The notes: a model not told the origin generated them from the sequence alone. A stretch of DNA of 64,000 nucleotides from Myroides odoratus DSM 2801 (GCF_000243275.1 NZ_CM001437.1:1008019-1072018); one strand, 5' to 3'. Shown: positions 10,193 to 19,633, counted from the first letter of the stretch. Numbers and translations: made by a program.

Positions 10193-11623
10193 TTAATTGA
10201 TCCACCAAATTTTTGAATTCATTTTATCTCCTCCTATGCGCTGACTTGCTTCTGTATAATTCGTCGGATTATATACTTTTTGATCCGAATGATATAACAG
10301 TCGATACGGCATTTTCCCCTCATTTAACATGGAAGAAGTTGTCGGCAATACGGGTAATCCTGTACGTCTATATTCTGACCATTGTTGGTAATCTGTAAAA
10401 TATAACGACACGTATTTTTGCAACATAATTTGCGCTAAACTACCGTCGTACTTTGCTTTTTCTTGTTCAAAATAAGAAGAAGGGGCTTCTTTTCCTGTCA
10501 CAAAAAGAATGGCACTTTTTACTCCATTCATGTAATATTGGGCTGCATTACTACTGTTATAGTATCCGCGTTGTGCCAGTTCTGCTTTGATAAATTCTAC
10601 TTCTGAATGCATCAGGATGGGAATACTCATTGGCGCTACCACTTGCTTGTTATTCATATAAGACGGAGAGAATTTAAATTGAGAATTATCTCCCACATAA
10701 GCACTTGGTATTCCGACATGTCCTATTGATTTTCCTTCTAGATCTTTAGCTTCAGTCGCATAAACAGCAAGACGAGGATCTTTCAATTCATTTAAATGGT
10801 CTACAAAGAAAGCAGCTGTTGCTTGATTCGTAGAGAAATCCAAGGCTCTAGACCAAGGCGATAAATTAGGCGTGATTCCCGTTACTTTTAACGCCGCACT
10901 TTGTGTGAAATCAGTAATTACAGGGTATTTATCTTCTTGACTCAACATCGTTACCATGATTCCAAAAGCTTCTGGATATACATTGGAAATCCTCAATAAC
11001 AAACGCAAACGAAGAGAATTTGTGAATCGCTGCCAGTTTTTGGTATTGTTATCAAATAGGATTTCTTTTCCATACAACATGGGATTTTCATGGTTATACA
11101 ACGCATTAGCGTCTTCTAAATCCTGTAGCAACGTCATGTAAATCTCTTGTTGTGTATCATACTTCGGTTTTATCCCCCCTTCATCTCCTTTGGATGCTTC
11201 CGAAAAAGGAATATCTCCAAAAGAATCGGTCAAGTTGGAATAAATCCAAGCGCGTAAAGTCAATCCAATGGCTTTGTAATTTGCATCATTGGGATTGGCT
11301 TCCGAAACCGCTAGCATTTCACGGATATTTTTTGCCCATTTATAACTGGCATTCCACTGTGAGTTTCCAGTATTATCTAGGATTTCATAACGATGTCTAC
11401 CTCCATAAAAACTTGGGTAAGGCAGTTTTACCTGCATCAATTCTGCTGTAATATCGTAGTAGTTTCGCACGTTGTTATTTGCCATATTATAGATAATCTC
11501 ATTCACGAGTGTACCTGGGCTAATTTGATCGATAAGGTTGGGATTGGTATTCACTTCTTCAAAGTTTTCCGTACAAGAAATGAAGAAGAAAACCGAAGCT
11601 GCTATATAAATTATTCTTTTCAT
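10193..11623 (-). CDS. SusD/RagB-like surface lipoprotein
   Basis: A 476-aa lipoprotein with a clear lipobox (FFFISC at the N-terminus) and the TPR-rich SusD fold of the SusD-like_2 type (FEEVNTNPN after the lipid anchor, then IYSNLTDSFGDIPFSEA). SusD proteins sit as a lid over the SusC barrel and bind the substrate at the cell surface. It follows SusC by 15 nt and is 4 nt upstream of the first phosphoesterase. The substrate is likely a phosphorylated compound or one released by phosphatase action (inference from neighbours). Confidence 0.92.
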   Translation of the reverse strand: MKRIIYIAASVFFFISCTENFEEVNTNPNLIDQISPGTLVNEIIYNMANNNVRNYYDITAELMQVKLPYPSFYGGRHRYEILDNTGNSQWNASYKWAKNIREMLAVSEANPNDANYKAIGLTLRAWIYSNLTDSFGDIPFSEASKGDEGGIKPKYDTQQEIYMTLLQDLEDANALYNHENPMLYGKEILFDNNTKNWQRFTNSLRLRLLLRISNVYPEAFGIMVTMLSQEDKYPVITDFTQSAALKVTGITPNLSPWSRALDFSTNQATAAFFVDHLNELKDPRLAVYATEAKDLEGKSIGHVGIPSAYVGDNSQFKFSPSYMNNKQVVAPMSIPILMHSEVEFIKAELAQRGYYNSSNAAQYYMNGVKSAILFVTGKEAPSSYFEQEKAKYDGSLAQIMLQKYVSLYFTDYQQWSEYRRTGLPVLPTTSSMLNEGKMPYRLLYHSDQKVYNPTNYTEASQRIGGDKMNSKIWWIN

Positions 11624-11638
11624 GAGAGTTAAAGCGTA

Positions 11639-14600
11639 TTAAAATTCTACTTTTAGATTAAAACCGTAGGAAGCAGTAGAAGGCATTTGCCCTGTTTCCA
11701 TACCAGGTACAATGACACTTCCGTTCATTGTTGCTGCTTCTGGGTCATAGATTGGAAAGTCTGTAAACGTTTTTAAATCACGACCGTACACTGTTAGTGT
11801 CAAACTTTCTAATCCGATGCGTTTCAATTGTTTTTTAGCAAATGAATACGACAAAGAGAGTTCTCTAATTTTCAAGAAAGAAGCATCAAACGTGTTAGAC
11901 TCCACATTTTGGTATTCATAGTATTTTCTATAGTAATTGTCTACGCGAATTGGCGTTGTATTGGGCGTATAACTTCCATCTGCATTCAGTACTACTCCTT
12001 CTCCCACTAATTCTCCTTCTTCACGTCCTCTCAATGTATGTTTCAACTGTCCTGCTTCGGTTGCTTTGTGGTGAGTATGCGAGTAAATCTTTCCTCCATA
12101 TGATCCGTCAATCGTCAATCCAAAATTCCAATTCTTGTACTTCAAGTTATTGACCAATCCTGCTTTCCACTTAGGAGCAACATCGCCAATATATTCTGGA
12201 TCAGCGCCTAAAACAGGAACTCCATTGCTGTAAACCACTTGTCCTTCTGGGCTTCGAACAAATTTTCTTCCATATAATGCCGTTGTAGTTCCTCCTACTT
12301 TAGCAATTAATCGTCCATTTACAACAGTTGCTAATACTTGTTCTTCCAAATTGTCTTTTAACTCAAGTACTTCATTTTTATTCTTAGACCAATTGGCTGA
12401 AACATTCCATGTAAAATCACCTTGTTTAATTGGCGTTCCGTGTAAAACTAACTCCACTCCTTTGTTTCTCACTTTCCCTGCATTGATGACCTGAGAACTG
12501 AATCCTTCGGCAATATCCATTGGCAATACTAAGATTTGATTTTTCGTATCGGAATTATAGAAGGTAACATCAAATCCCAATCGATTCTGAAGCATTTTCA
12601 TTTCTACTCCTGTTTCCCAGCTTGAGGTAATTTCTGGTTTTAGATTGGCATTGTACAAGGTACTAGGCATAATAGCTGAACTTGGGAAATTACTTTGTGC
12701 ATAATACTTCGATATTTGATACGGATCTGTATCACTTCCTACCTTCGCAAAAGACACTCTGTATTTCAAGTAATCAATTACCGTCGGCATCACAAACATG
12801 TCTGATAAAATTGCACTGGCACTCACCGAAGGATAGAAATAGGAATTATTTCCACTAGGCAGTGTGCTAGACCAATCATTTCTTGCCGTAACATCTAAGA
12901 ATAAAAAGTTATTGTACCCAACAGTCATCATCCCGTAGGTACTGTTTACTTTTTTCAATGCATCGGATGTATTGACAATAGGATTATTCACTCCATTTGA
13001 CAATTTAAATACACCTGGTACTACTAAAGCATCTACAGAAGTTCTTAAGTTTCTATGGGTGTACGACATATGGTTTGCTCCCACCATCACCTGATAATCC
13101 AATGTTTCTGAAATTTTATCTTTATACGTCAATAAGAAATCTGCATTGATTTCTCTACTTGATATATCTTGACGTGCATAAAATCCTTCTGCGTGGCGCT
13201 TACTCGAAAATCCGCGTTTCGTTTCTCTGAACTGTGTCAAGTTATTAATAGCCAAACGTCCCATGAAGTCTAACTTATCAGTCAATTTAATATCTGCTTT
13301 TACATTTCCGATAAATTGATTGCTATCTAACGTATTTTGATCCACATTCGTGATATAGTATGGATTACTAGACCAAGGAGAGAAAGGGTTCAATTGTTCT
13401 CTATCTTCTTTTCCATTTTTCCAGATGGGTTTATACCAATTGATATCCACGTTAGGCAAAAGGAACATCATGAAATAAGCCAGGGATCCATTATTATACC
13501 CTAAGACAGGTAAGTTATCACTCTTGCGGTTGTTGTAATTCATCACCGCAGATAATTTGATGCGATCCGAGATTTGATAATTTCCATTAAAGGAAGCTCC
13601 GTATTTTTTGTATCCTGTATTCGGTACAATCCATTTATTATCGGTGTGTGAAATATTCAATCGCATCGATCCTTTGTCATTTCCCCCTTGAAAAGCAATG
13701 GCATTATTTACCGTTACCCCCGTATCAAAAAAATCTTTTCTGTTATTTTTATAGGGCCTCCACAACGTTCGTTCTGGTGTTTGTCCTTGAGTTGTGGGAT
13801 CATATTGATAAAAATACTGATCCGCAAACTTAGGTCCCCAAGCTTCTGGATGGTTTCCTGTATCTGGTCCATCTGCTGAGTTTCCAAACGAATAGTATGG
13901 GTTTCCATTCTTGTCAAAGTATCCCCCTGATCCTTGTCCGTACTCATATTGATAATCAGGCCATTTGTTAATCACATCAAAAGCTACGGAACTATTATAG
14001 GTAATCCCAAAACGATCGTTTTTCTTTCCTGATTTCGTCGTGATGATCAATGCACCATTCGCTGCTCTAGATCCGTATAATGCTGCTGCAGTAGGTCCTT
14101 TTAAAACGGTTACACTTTCGATATCATCTTGATTCAAATCTGAAATTGCGTTTCCATTATCGACTGGAGAATCATTTCCAAATGCTGCCGAATTATATCC
14201 ATTCGAATTAATCTCCTGATCCATAGGTACTCCATCAATAACAATCAATGCATAGTTTTTACTAGCATCTAATGAAGTATTTCCGCGCAATTGGATGCGT
14301 TGCGAATTGATTGGTCCCGTTCCTCCAGAGGCAATATTCAATCCAGCAACCTTTCCTTTTAACCCACTCGACCAGTTATTTGCTACAGCCGTGGCTAGTT
14401 TTTCTGCGTTTACGGTTTCTTGTGCATATCCCAATCGCTTTTCTTCGCGTTTAATTCCCAAGGCAGTTACCACAACCTCATCTAAACTTGTGTGATCCTC
14501 CTGAAGGATAATAGCTAAATTGGATGTTGCTCGAACGATTTGAGTTTTATAACCTATAAATGAAATTTCTAAATCATCTACCCCCACATTTGCTGTCAAA

Positions 14601-15058
14601 CTAAAAACTCCATTGCTATCTGTTGCTACTCCTTTATCTGTTCCTTTGATAGTAACGATCGCTCCTGGAATCGTATAGCCTTCTTTATCTTTTACCACCC
14701 CTTTAATTTGTTGGTGGTTTTGTTGTTCTTTTACTGAAATAGTTGTCCCTGAAATTTGATACGTCAATCCGTATTCATTGGAAACCTCATCGAGTACATC
14801 TGTAATTTTTCTGTCTTTTACTGCAATGGCAATTTTCTTATTGGTTTTCAATACTTCATCAGAGGCTACCACAGTATAGTTGGTTTGCTTCTTCACATCT
14901 TCAAACACTTCCTCTATCGATAATCCATCAGCATAACCTGGAAGAAACTTTGTTTCTTTTTGTGCGTGTACACCAAGGCTGAACGTGCTGCTCAACGTAA
15001 CGACATACATCCATTTAGGATAGGATTTCCTCCTACTTTTTACTAATTTTCGGTACAT
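11639..15058 (-). CDS. SusC/RagA-type TonB-linked outer-membrane transporter with STN domain
   Basis: 1139 aa. After a signal peptide (ends GVHAQ) comes an STN domain (about 40-110, GYADGLSIEEVFEDVKKQ), a carboxypeptidase-regulatory-like domain (about 115-185), a plug (VLKGPTAAALYGSRAANGA) and a long beta barrel ending in phenylalanine (FNLKVEF). The STN domain is the signalling module that contacts a FecR anti-sigma factor, and the upstream fecR and sigma genes match it. The SusC barrel forms the transport channel with the following SusD. An RNA stem-loop lies in its leader. Expression is expected to be switched on when ligand binds and the signal passes through FecR to the sigma factor. Confidence 0.95.
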   Translation of the reverse strand: MYRKLVKSRRKSYPKWMYVVTLSSTFSLGVHAQKETKFLPGYADGLSIEEVFEDVKKQTNYTVVASDEVLKTNKKIAIAVKDRKITDVLDEVSNEYGLTYQISGTTISVKEQQNHQQIKGVVKDKEGYTIPGAIVTIKGTDKGVATDSNGVFSLTANVGVDDLEISFIGYKTQIVRATSNLAIILQEDHTSLDEVVVTALGIKREEKRLGYAQETVNAEKLATAVANNWSSGLKGKVAGLNIASGGTGPINSQRIQLRGNTSLDASKNYALIVIDGVPMDQEINSNGYNSAAFGNDSPVDNGNAISDLNQDDIESVTVLKGPTAAALYGSRAANGALIITTKSGKKNDRFGITYNSSVAFDVINKWPDYQYEYGQGSGGYFDKNGNPYYSFGNSADGPDTGNHPEAWGPKFADQYFYQYDPTTQGQTPERTLWRPYKNNRKDFFDTGVTVNNAIAFQGGNDKGSMRLNISHTDNKWIVPNTGYKKYGASFNGNYQISDRIKLSAVMNYNNRKSDNLPVLGYNNGSLAYFMMFLLPNVDINWYKPIWKNGKEDREQLNPFSPWSSNPYYITNVDQNTLDSNQFIGNVKADIKLTDKLDFMGRLAINNLTQFRETKRGFSSKRHAEGFYARQDISSREINADFLLTYKDKISETLDYQVMVGANHMSYTHRNLRTSVDALVVPGVFKLSNGVNNPIVNTSDALKKVNSTYGMMTVGYNNFLFLDVTARNDWSSTLPSGNNSYFYPSVSASAILSDMFVMPTVIDYLKYRVSFAKVGSDTDPYQISKYYAQSNFPSSAIMPSTLYNANLKPEITSSWETGVEMKMLQNRLGFDVTFYNSDTKNQILVLPMDIAEGFSSQVINAGKVRNKGVELVLHGTPIKQGDFTWNVSANWSKNKNEVLELKDNLEEQVLATVVNGRLIAKVGGTTTALYGRKFVRSPEGQVVYSNGVPVLGADPEYIGDVAPKWKAGLVNNLKYKNWNFGLTIDGSYGGKIYSHTHHKATEAGQLKHTLRGREEGELVGEGVVLNADGSYTPNTTPIRVDNYYRKYYEYQNVESNTFDASFLKIRELSLSYSFAKKQLKRIGLESLTLTVYGRDLKTFTDFPIYDPEAATMNGSVIVPGMETGQMPSTASYGFNLKVEF

Positions 15059-15113
15059 TTTATTATCTTTGGTTTTTAGTTAATCAATATTATTTTGGAT
15101 AATTAATTGATAC

Positions 15114-15143
15114 ACCTGTTTATAGCTGCAACTATAGGCAGGT
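15114..15143. other. stem-loop between fecR and susC
   Basis: A 12-bp stem (two G-U pairs on the plus strand) with a 6-nt loop lies in the short gap between the FecR stop and the SusC start. The T-tract is on the plus strand (TTTTTTT after the stem), where no gene ends, so on the minus strand it is a leader or intercistronic hairpin rather than a terminator. It may set the relative amounts of FecR and SusC. Confidence 0.5.
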
Positions 15144-15153
15144 TTTTTTGTTC

Positions 15154-16086
15154 TTATTTTTGACTTATTACGATTGTTCCATCCGATTTTTTTTCATAGT
15201 CAATACCATATAAAAAGTTCAAACTGTTTAGTATTTCCTCTATCGAATTGTATTTAAAATCCCCTGATATCGTCAAGGTAGGTACTGCTTCTCCCTGCCA
15301 ACTCACTTTTGTGTTTAGCCTTCTGTTGAGTACGTGAATAACTTCTTGAATGGTCGCTTTTCTGAATTTCAGATGCCCTTTATGCCATTGATCTAGATCT
15401 TGCTTTTCTAATGCGTAGGCTACAAATTGGTGTTGGGTGGTTTGAAAATCGACTTTTTCATTGGCTCGTAAGATGACGTTCTTTGTTCCTTGCACATCAC
15501 TTACTTGTACCTTCCCTTCATGTACACTCACACTGATGGTTTCTCCTTTTACATCATTTACATTGAACTTTGTTCCCAACACTTGTACTTGCAAATTCTC
15601 ACTTTCCACCCTAAAAGGTTGTTGAGGATGGGTTCGTTTCACTTCAAAGAAAGCTTCTCCTTGTAAATGAACGATTCGTTCTTGTGCATCAAAATGAGTA
15701 GGGTATTGTATTGAACTTCCTCCGCTGAGGTAAACCACGGTGGAATCGCTTAATTGAAAAACAAGTTGTTCTCCTTTTTGTGCGTATTGGGTCACCCATT
15801 GTGGATCTGCCTTTACAGCAAGAAAAAAATACAATAAACCCACACCAGCCAAGCAAGCGGCCAATGCTGTATAGCGCACTACATGCGTTTTTAAAATAGA
15901 GGGTTTGGTTTTAGAAGAAATGGATTGATGTAAACGTTGGTACAACGCTGTATTGCGTTTTACTTCTGCTTCTGTGATTCCACCAACCTGCAGGGCATTA
16001 AAAAATTGGTCTACAACAGCTTCCTCTGTAGATGTAGCTGTTCCTTTGTAGTATTGCGCTAATAGAGCTTTGAATTTCTTATACAT
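15154..16086 (-). CDS. FecR family anti-sigma factor
   Basis: A 310-aa inner-membrane regulator. The cytoplasmic N-terminus (about 1-70) should bind the sigma factor; one membrane segment follows (TALAACLAGVGLLYFFLAV, about 75-93), then a periplasmic FecR domain (about 105-200, with SVHEGKVQVSDVQG) and a C-terminal STN-like domain (LKFRKATIQEVIHVLNRRL) typical of Bacteroidota FecR. I chose the ATG at MYKKFKALLAQYYKG; the frame extends to a TTG 13 codons upstream. It lies between the sigma gene and susC, the usual order for a TonB surface-signalling cascade. Confidence 0.92.
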   Translation of the reverse strand: MYKKFKALLAQYYKGTATSTEEAVVDQFFNALQVGGITEAEVKRNTALYQRLHQSISSKTKPSILKTHVVRYTALAACLAGVGLLYFFLAVKADPQWVTQYAQKGEQLVFQLSDSTVVYLSGGSSIQYPTHFDAQERIVHLQGEAFFEVKRTHPQQPFRVESENLQVQVLGTKFNVNDVKGETISVSVHEGKVQVSDVQGTKNVILRANEKVDFQTTQHQFVAYALEKQDLDQWHKGHLKFRKATIQEVIHVLNRRLNTKVSWQGEAVPTLTISGDFKYNSIEEILNSLNFLYGIDYEKKSDGTIVISQK

Positions 16087-16184
16087 TATAGTCTTGTGAT
16101 CTAATACTATAATGAAGTACGCCAAAAGGGTGCATTCCCCTATGCTAAAATTCAGGCTTAATCATTCCTTAAAATGGAAAACAT

Positions 16185-16727
16185 TTAGGTAACACTAAAC
16201 CATAGTAACAGCAAAAGAGCTCCTGCTCCATCAGCCACATAAGGTGTAGATTCTTTTAGAAGTCGCAACGCTTTATTGATTTGATTTTCAACCGTACTTT
16301 CTGTAATTCCCAAACATTGGGCAATATCTTTATAGGTGCGTTGTTCATAGAAACGCATTTTAAAGATCAACAAGCATCGATCGGGCAGAATAGCCAAGGC
16401 AGTTTTTTCGATTTCATCTAAAAGCATAGCTTTGACCTCATCGTATTGCACCTCTTCTAAATCGGGAATCAGGGTAGCTAGTTTTTCTACCTGAACAGCA
16501 TCAAAACGACGATTGCATAAAGCCTTTGCACATTGGTTTCTCGTTGCTTGAAACAAATACGCTCGTGGTAGTTCAACCACGACTTGTCTCTTCCAGAAGT
16601 CAATAAATACTTCTTGTACAATATCCTCTGCAACGGCTTTGTCCCGCATTACATTATAGGCAAAACTGTATAATTCAGCCCAGTGTTTTTGAAAGATCTG
16701 ATCAAAATCATGGTTATGGCTTACCAT
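16185..16727 (-). CDS. ECF sigma-70 family RNA polymerase sigma factor (FecI type)
   Basis: 180 aa with region 2 (AEDIVQEVFIDFWKR, about 33-47) and region 4 (RTYKDIAQCLGITESTVENQ, about 129-148). It ends with a strongly hydrophobic tail (GAGALLLLLWFSVT) that could touch the membrane or its anti-sigma factor. It is the first gene of the sigma-FecR-SusC-SusD-phosphoesterase unit and probably activates that operon. Only the -7 half of a general promoter is seen upstream. Confidence 0.92.
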   Translation of the reverse strand: MVSHNHDFDQIFQKHWAELYSFAYNVMRDKAVAEDIVQEVFIDFWKRQVVVELPRAYLFQATRNQCAKALCNRRFDAVQVEKLATLIPDLEEVQYDEVKAMLLDEIEKTALAILPDRCLLIFKMRFYEQRTYKDIAQCLGITESTVENQINKALRLLKESTPYVADGAGALLLLLWFSVT

Positions 16728-16756
16728 TTGTGTTTGAATTAAAAGATTTATTCAAA

Positions 16757-16764
16757 CAAATGTA
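16757..16764 (-). promoter_or_regulatory. -7 box (TACATTTG) for the sigma factor gene
   Basis: On the minus strand the box matches TAnnTTTG exactly and lies 30 nt before the ATG. No good -33 TTG is visible. Confidence 0.5.
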
Positions 16765-16826
16765 GGTGTAATGCGTGCATTGAATTTTAATTCACTGTTA
16801 AGTTTTAGTCGTTTCTACAGACCATT

Positions 16827-17534
16827 TTACTCGTAGTAAACATAATCAAAAACGGTGGTACTATACCCTTGATTATATTCATCACGTACCTCTTTTTCCA
16901 AAATATTCCCTTGAGAATCAAAGGTTTTATTTTTAAAGGTTAGTACCTGAGTATCTCCATAAGGCAGAAGGGTTTGTTGCTTAAATTGAATTTCGTATCC
17001 TTTTGCATCATATTGATGGAAAGATTTTGTTTCAAATTCAATAGTCTCATCTTCTTTATTTTTGATGATAAGATGTATTTCTTTCACTTGCGCTTGGGGA
17101 GTAAACAACAATTGCATTGTTCCTTTATTCTTCGGTTTATTAAAATAAGTGTATGTAAATTCACAAGTCGTAGGCTTGGGCCATTGTTGCATAATTTCAG
17201 TAGCCTTTGTTCCATCCGCATTTAAACTTATGCTGTGGCGTTTGTTATTTTGATACTCAAAAAACTGAAGCTCTCCTATTTTGGTATATACCATAGGAGT
17301 CTCCTCATCTCCTTCCTGTACACCAACGTAAATCTCCTTCAAAGTAAAAAAACCTCGTTCATCAAAATGTACAATTTGTTTTTTTGCTTCTTTTCCTTCA
17401 CTGGAATAGTCTATACTTATTAAGGTTTTTACTTTTCCTCTAAGGTTTTCTGTCTGCCAATCCGTCAAAACTTGTGCCTGACTTTGGTTATATCCCAACA
17501 ATACAAAAAGGAAGAGTAGGTAGTATTTCATCAT
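16827..17534 (-). CDS. exported protein with YD-like beta repeats, function unknown
   Basis: 235 aa with a signal peptide (LLFLFVLLGYNQSQAQ). The mature part repeats short strands around aromatic pairs and G-x-I/K turns (DERGFFTLKEIY, YDAKGYEIQFKQ, FDSQGNILEKEV), a pattern like the YD/RHS beta-hairpin repeats of secreted Bacteroidota proteins. No catalytic motif is seen. The gene stands alone upstream of the sigma operon on the same strand. Lipoproteins at 20851 and 61803 use a similar repeat style. I do not recognise a named family. Confidence 0.75.
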   Translation of the reverse strand: MMKYYLLFLFVLLGYNQSQAQVLTDWQTENLRGKVKTLISIDYSSEGKEAKKQIVHFDERGFFTLKEIYVGVQEGDEETPMVYTKIGELQFFEYQNNKRHSISLNADGTKATEIMQQWPKPTTCEFTYTYFNKPKNKGTMQLLFTPQAQVKEIHLIIKNKEDETIEFETKSFHQYDAKGYEIQFKQQTLLPYGDTQVLTFKNKTFDSQGNILEKEVRDEYNQGYSTTVFDYVYYE

Positions 17535-17784
17535 CGTTTATACGTATATCAAAACTCAAATTAACCGTTGTTTTTTTAGCTAACGCCGTAAAAATACGTT
17601 TTTTACTAAAAAAGGTAAACAGAAAAATAAGTCTTCTATTATCTGATTCGAACTTAATTGCAAAACAAATTAAAGAGTTGTTTTTTATTTGAAGGAATGA
17701 CTGTGGAGATTTTTAAGCAAAGGCATTTGAAATTACGATGTTAGCAATAGTGTCATACGGTTATCGCTCCCCAATTAGAAGCTG

Positions 17785-17792
17785 TATCTTTG
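17785..17792 (+). promoter_or_regulatory. -7 box (TATCTTTG) for the EamA transporter
   Basis: An exact TAnnTTTG match lies 28 nt before the ATG at 17821. No clear -33 TTG is present. Confidence 0.5.
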
Positions 17793-17820
17793 CGCGGAAT
17801 TTTTATAATTTTTATTTACA

Positions 17821-18723
17821 ATGAAAAACCTGAAAGGAATTTTGTTCGCATTAATTTCCTCTGGTACATTTGGATTGGTTCCGTTGTTTTCGTTACCACT
17901 ACTTGTACCGAGCTTGCGACCTGAAGGAGTGGCGGCTATCGGCATACCGACCATTCTATTTTATCGATTTTTGTTTTCATCAGCAACCATGGGAGCTGTT
18001 TGTATCTACAAGAAAACAAGTTTAAAAATTTCTATTCAGGATTTAGCAGTCGTCTTTTTCTTGGCTTTATTATATGCCGCTACCGCCAAGTTTCTAGTTG
18101 ACTCTTATGAATATATTGCTAGTGGATTGGCAACAACCGTCCATTTTTTATATCCGCTTTTTGTCAGCATTGTGATGATTGCGTTCTTCAAAGAAAAAAA
18201 ATCAATGGTATTGCTTATTGCTTCACTGCTTTCTCTTTTAGGAGTGGGGATGATGTGTTGGCATGGCGAAGCTTCTCCTGCATTATTCAGCGGATTGATT
18301 TTATCTGCGTTGACCATCTTTACCTATGGGCTTTATATCGTGGGATTAAACAAATCGAGAATTTCCAATATGAACTTTGATTCGTTGACTTTTTATGTTT
18401 TGCTCATGGGGTGTTTAATCTTTTTATTTTATGCCTTATTGACTACGGGTATTGATGCAATTACCTTAAAAGCCGATTGGATGAATTTAATTTTACTTGG
18501 GTTCTTCGCAACGTTTATTTCAGATTTGTGTTTGGTACTTGCTGTGAAACACGCCGGATCGACGATTACGTCCATTTTAGGATCCATGGAACCTGTGGTG
18601 GCTGTATTAGTTGGAACTTTATTCTTTGGTGAATACTTTGATTGGATGTCTGCCTTAGGGCTCTTTTTTGTCCTGCTCTCCGTCACCTTAGTGATTGTAT
18701 TTAGTAAACAACAGTCGATATAA
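17821..18723 (+). CDS. EamA/DMT superfamily transporter
   Basis: 300 aa made almost wholly of about ten hydrophobic segments in two repeated halves, the 10-TM EamA layout (second half: FFATFISDLCLVLAVKHAG, then ILGSMEPVVAVLVGTLFFGE, the usual EamA end motif). Such proteins exchange small metabolites across the inner membrane. It is a single gene with its own promoter and a terminator right after the stop. The substrate is unknown. A second, different EamA protein is encoded at 39178. Confidence 0.9.
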   Translation: MKNLKGILFALISSGTFGLVPLFSLPLLVPSLRPEGVAAIGIPTILFYRFLFSSATMGAVCIYKKTSLKISIQDLAVVFFLALLYAATAKFLVDSYEYIASGLATTVHFLYPLFVSIVMIAFFKEKKSMVLLIASLLSLLGVGMMCWHGEASPALFSGLILSALTIFTYGLYIVGLNKSRISNMNFDSLTFYVLLMGCLIFLFYALLTTGIDAITLKADWMNLILLGFFATFISDLCLVLAVKHAGSTITSILGSMEPVVAVLVGTLFFGEYFDWMSALGLFFVLLSVTLVIVFSKQQSI

Positions 18724-18726
18724 CAC

Positions 18727-18762
18727 AAAAAAGTCTTTAGCACAACGCTAAAGACTTTTTTT
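18727..18762. terminator. bidirectional terminator
   Basis: A 14-bp stem (AAAAAAGTCTTTAG and complement) with a 7-nt loop ends in T-tracts on both strands, serving the converging EamA gene (+) and the secreted-protein gene (-). Confidence 0.88.
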
Positions 18763-18776
18763 ATGTAGCAGAAAAT

Positions 18777-19289
18777 TTATTGCCAAGTAATTTGGTCATA
18801 AACCATACCAATCATTTCGGTACGAGTATGGCTAACCGTAACACCATTGTAAATTCTAGTCATTTTATAATCAATATGTCCATATCCCGATACCTCATTA
18901 GTAAACTTTGAAGCATAAAACTCTTTTTGTTCAGTTGGAGCTATATTTTGACTTAAAAAAGGTACAGATCCACCCGGAAATTTAAAGTGCCATTCGGCAA
19001 TAAATGGAACACTTGTAGGAGAATAATAAGGAAACTGTATTCCTGGACCAGTATTCATAAGTACATAGGTACCTCCTGGCTTAATTTCAATAAATTCTGG
19101 ATACCAAAAGGAAGGACTATAGATTTTAGCACTAGTTTCATCACCAGGAATCGAAAAATGAAAAGTATCGATATAATGTAGCGTTACTGGTGTACTTAAA
19201 TTATTAACGAAGGTGACTATGCGCGTAGCTGATGCGTTAATAGAAGTTAGCGCTAACACACCTGCTAGTATAAAATTACGTATTTTCAT
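18777..19289 (-). CDS. secreted protein of cassette 1, unknown function
   Basis: 170 aa with a signal peptide (LAGVLALTSINASA). The mature part is rich in beta-strand patterns (TRIVTFVNNLSTPVTLHYI, FIEIKPGGTYVLMNTGPG, EWHFKFPGGSVPF). It follows the small lipoprotein gene by 5 nt, so the two are one unit. The protein at 54982 (minus) has the same landmarks in the same order, and is also 3' of a small lipoprotein gene. I do not recognise a database family; a beta-sandwich fold is a guess. Confidence 0.75.
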   Translation of the reverse strand: MKIRNFILAGVLALTSINASATRIVTFVNNLSTPVTLHYIDTFHFSIPGDETSAKIYSPSFWYPEFIEIKPGGTYVLMNTGPGIQFPYYSPTSVPFIAEWHFKFPGGSVPFLSQNIAPTEQKEFYASKFTNEVSGYGHIDYKMTRIYNGVTVSHTRTEMIGMVYDQITWQ

Positions 19290-19294
19290 ATTCT

Positions 19295-19633
19295 TTAATT
19301 ATTAGATATTACTATTTCAAAATATTTTATAAAAGCTAATTCAATCATAGCATCTTCTCCCATACTCCATAACTCCTGTTGTGTGTATCCTAAAGAAAGA
19401 AGAAACTCGTATGAGGGTTTGTACATATGATGTTTTGTTTCTTTAGGAACCCAATTCTGTCCATTGGCAACCATATAATCTAAGGCCGCCTTGAAATTGT
19501 CAAATTCTACTGAATTGTTTGCTTGCACTGTTTGTGTCTTACTTGTCGTTTCCATTTCCTGAGATTCGGAACCACAGGAAGCTAAAAATAATGTGATGGA
19601 ACAACACATCACAACTCGCATTAATTTTTTCAT
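19295..19633 (-). CDS. small lipoprotein of cassette 1
   Basis: 112 aa with a lipobox (LFLASC) followed by a polar linker and a small alpha-helical domain (DNFKAALDYMVANG, YEFLLSLGYTQQEL, IELAFIKYFEIV). The C-terminal part matches the small lipoprotein at 55580 (LLYIGEYNLGGYTTQEDIV, FALTKYLEITNS). It is the first gene of a two-gene unit. Its role is unknown; pairing with a secreted partner suggests a lipoprotein anchor, chaperone or inhibitor (inference). Confidence 0.75.
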   Translation of the reverse strand: MKKLMRVVMCCSITLFLASCGSESQEMETTSKTQTVQANNSVEFDNFKAALDYMVANGQNWVPKETKHHMYKPSYEFLLSLGYTQQELWSMGEDAMIELAFIKYFEIVISNN

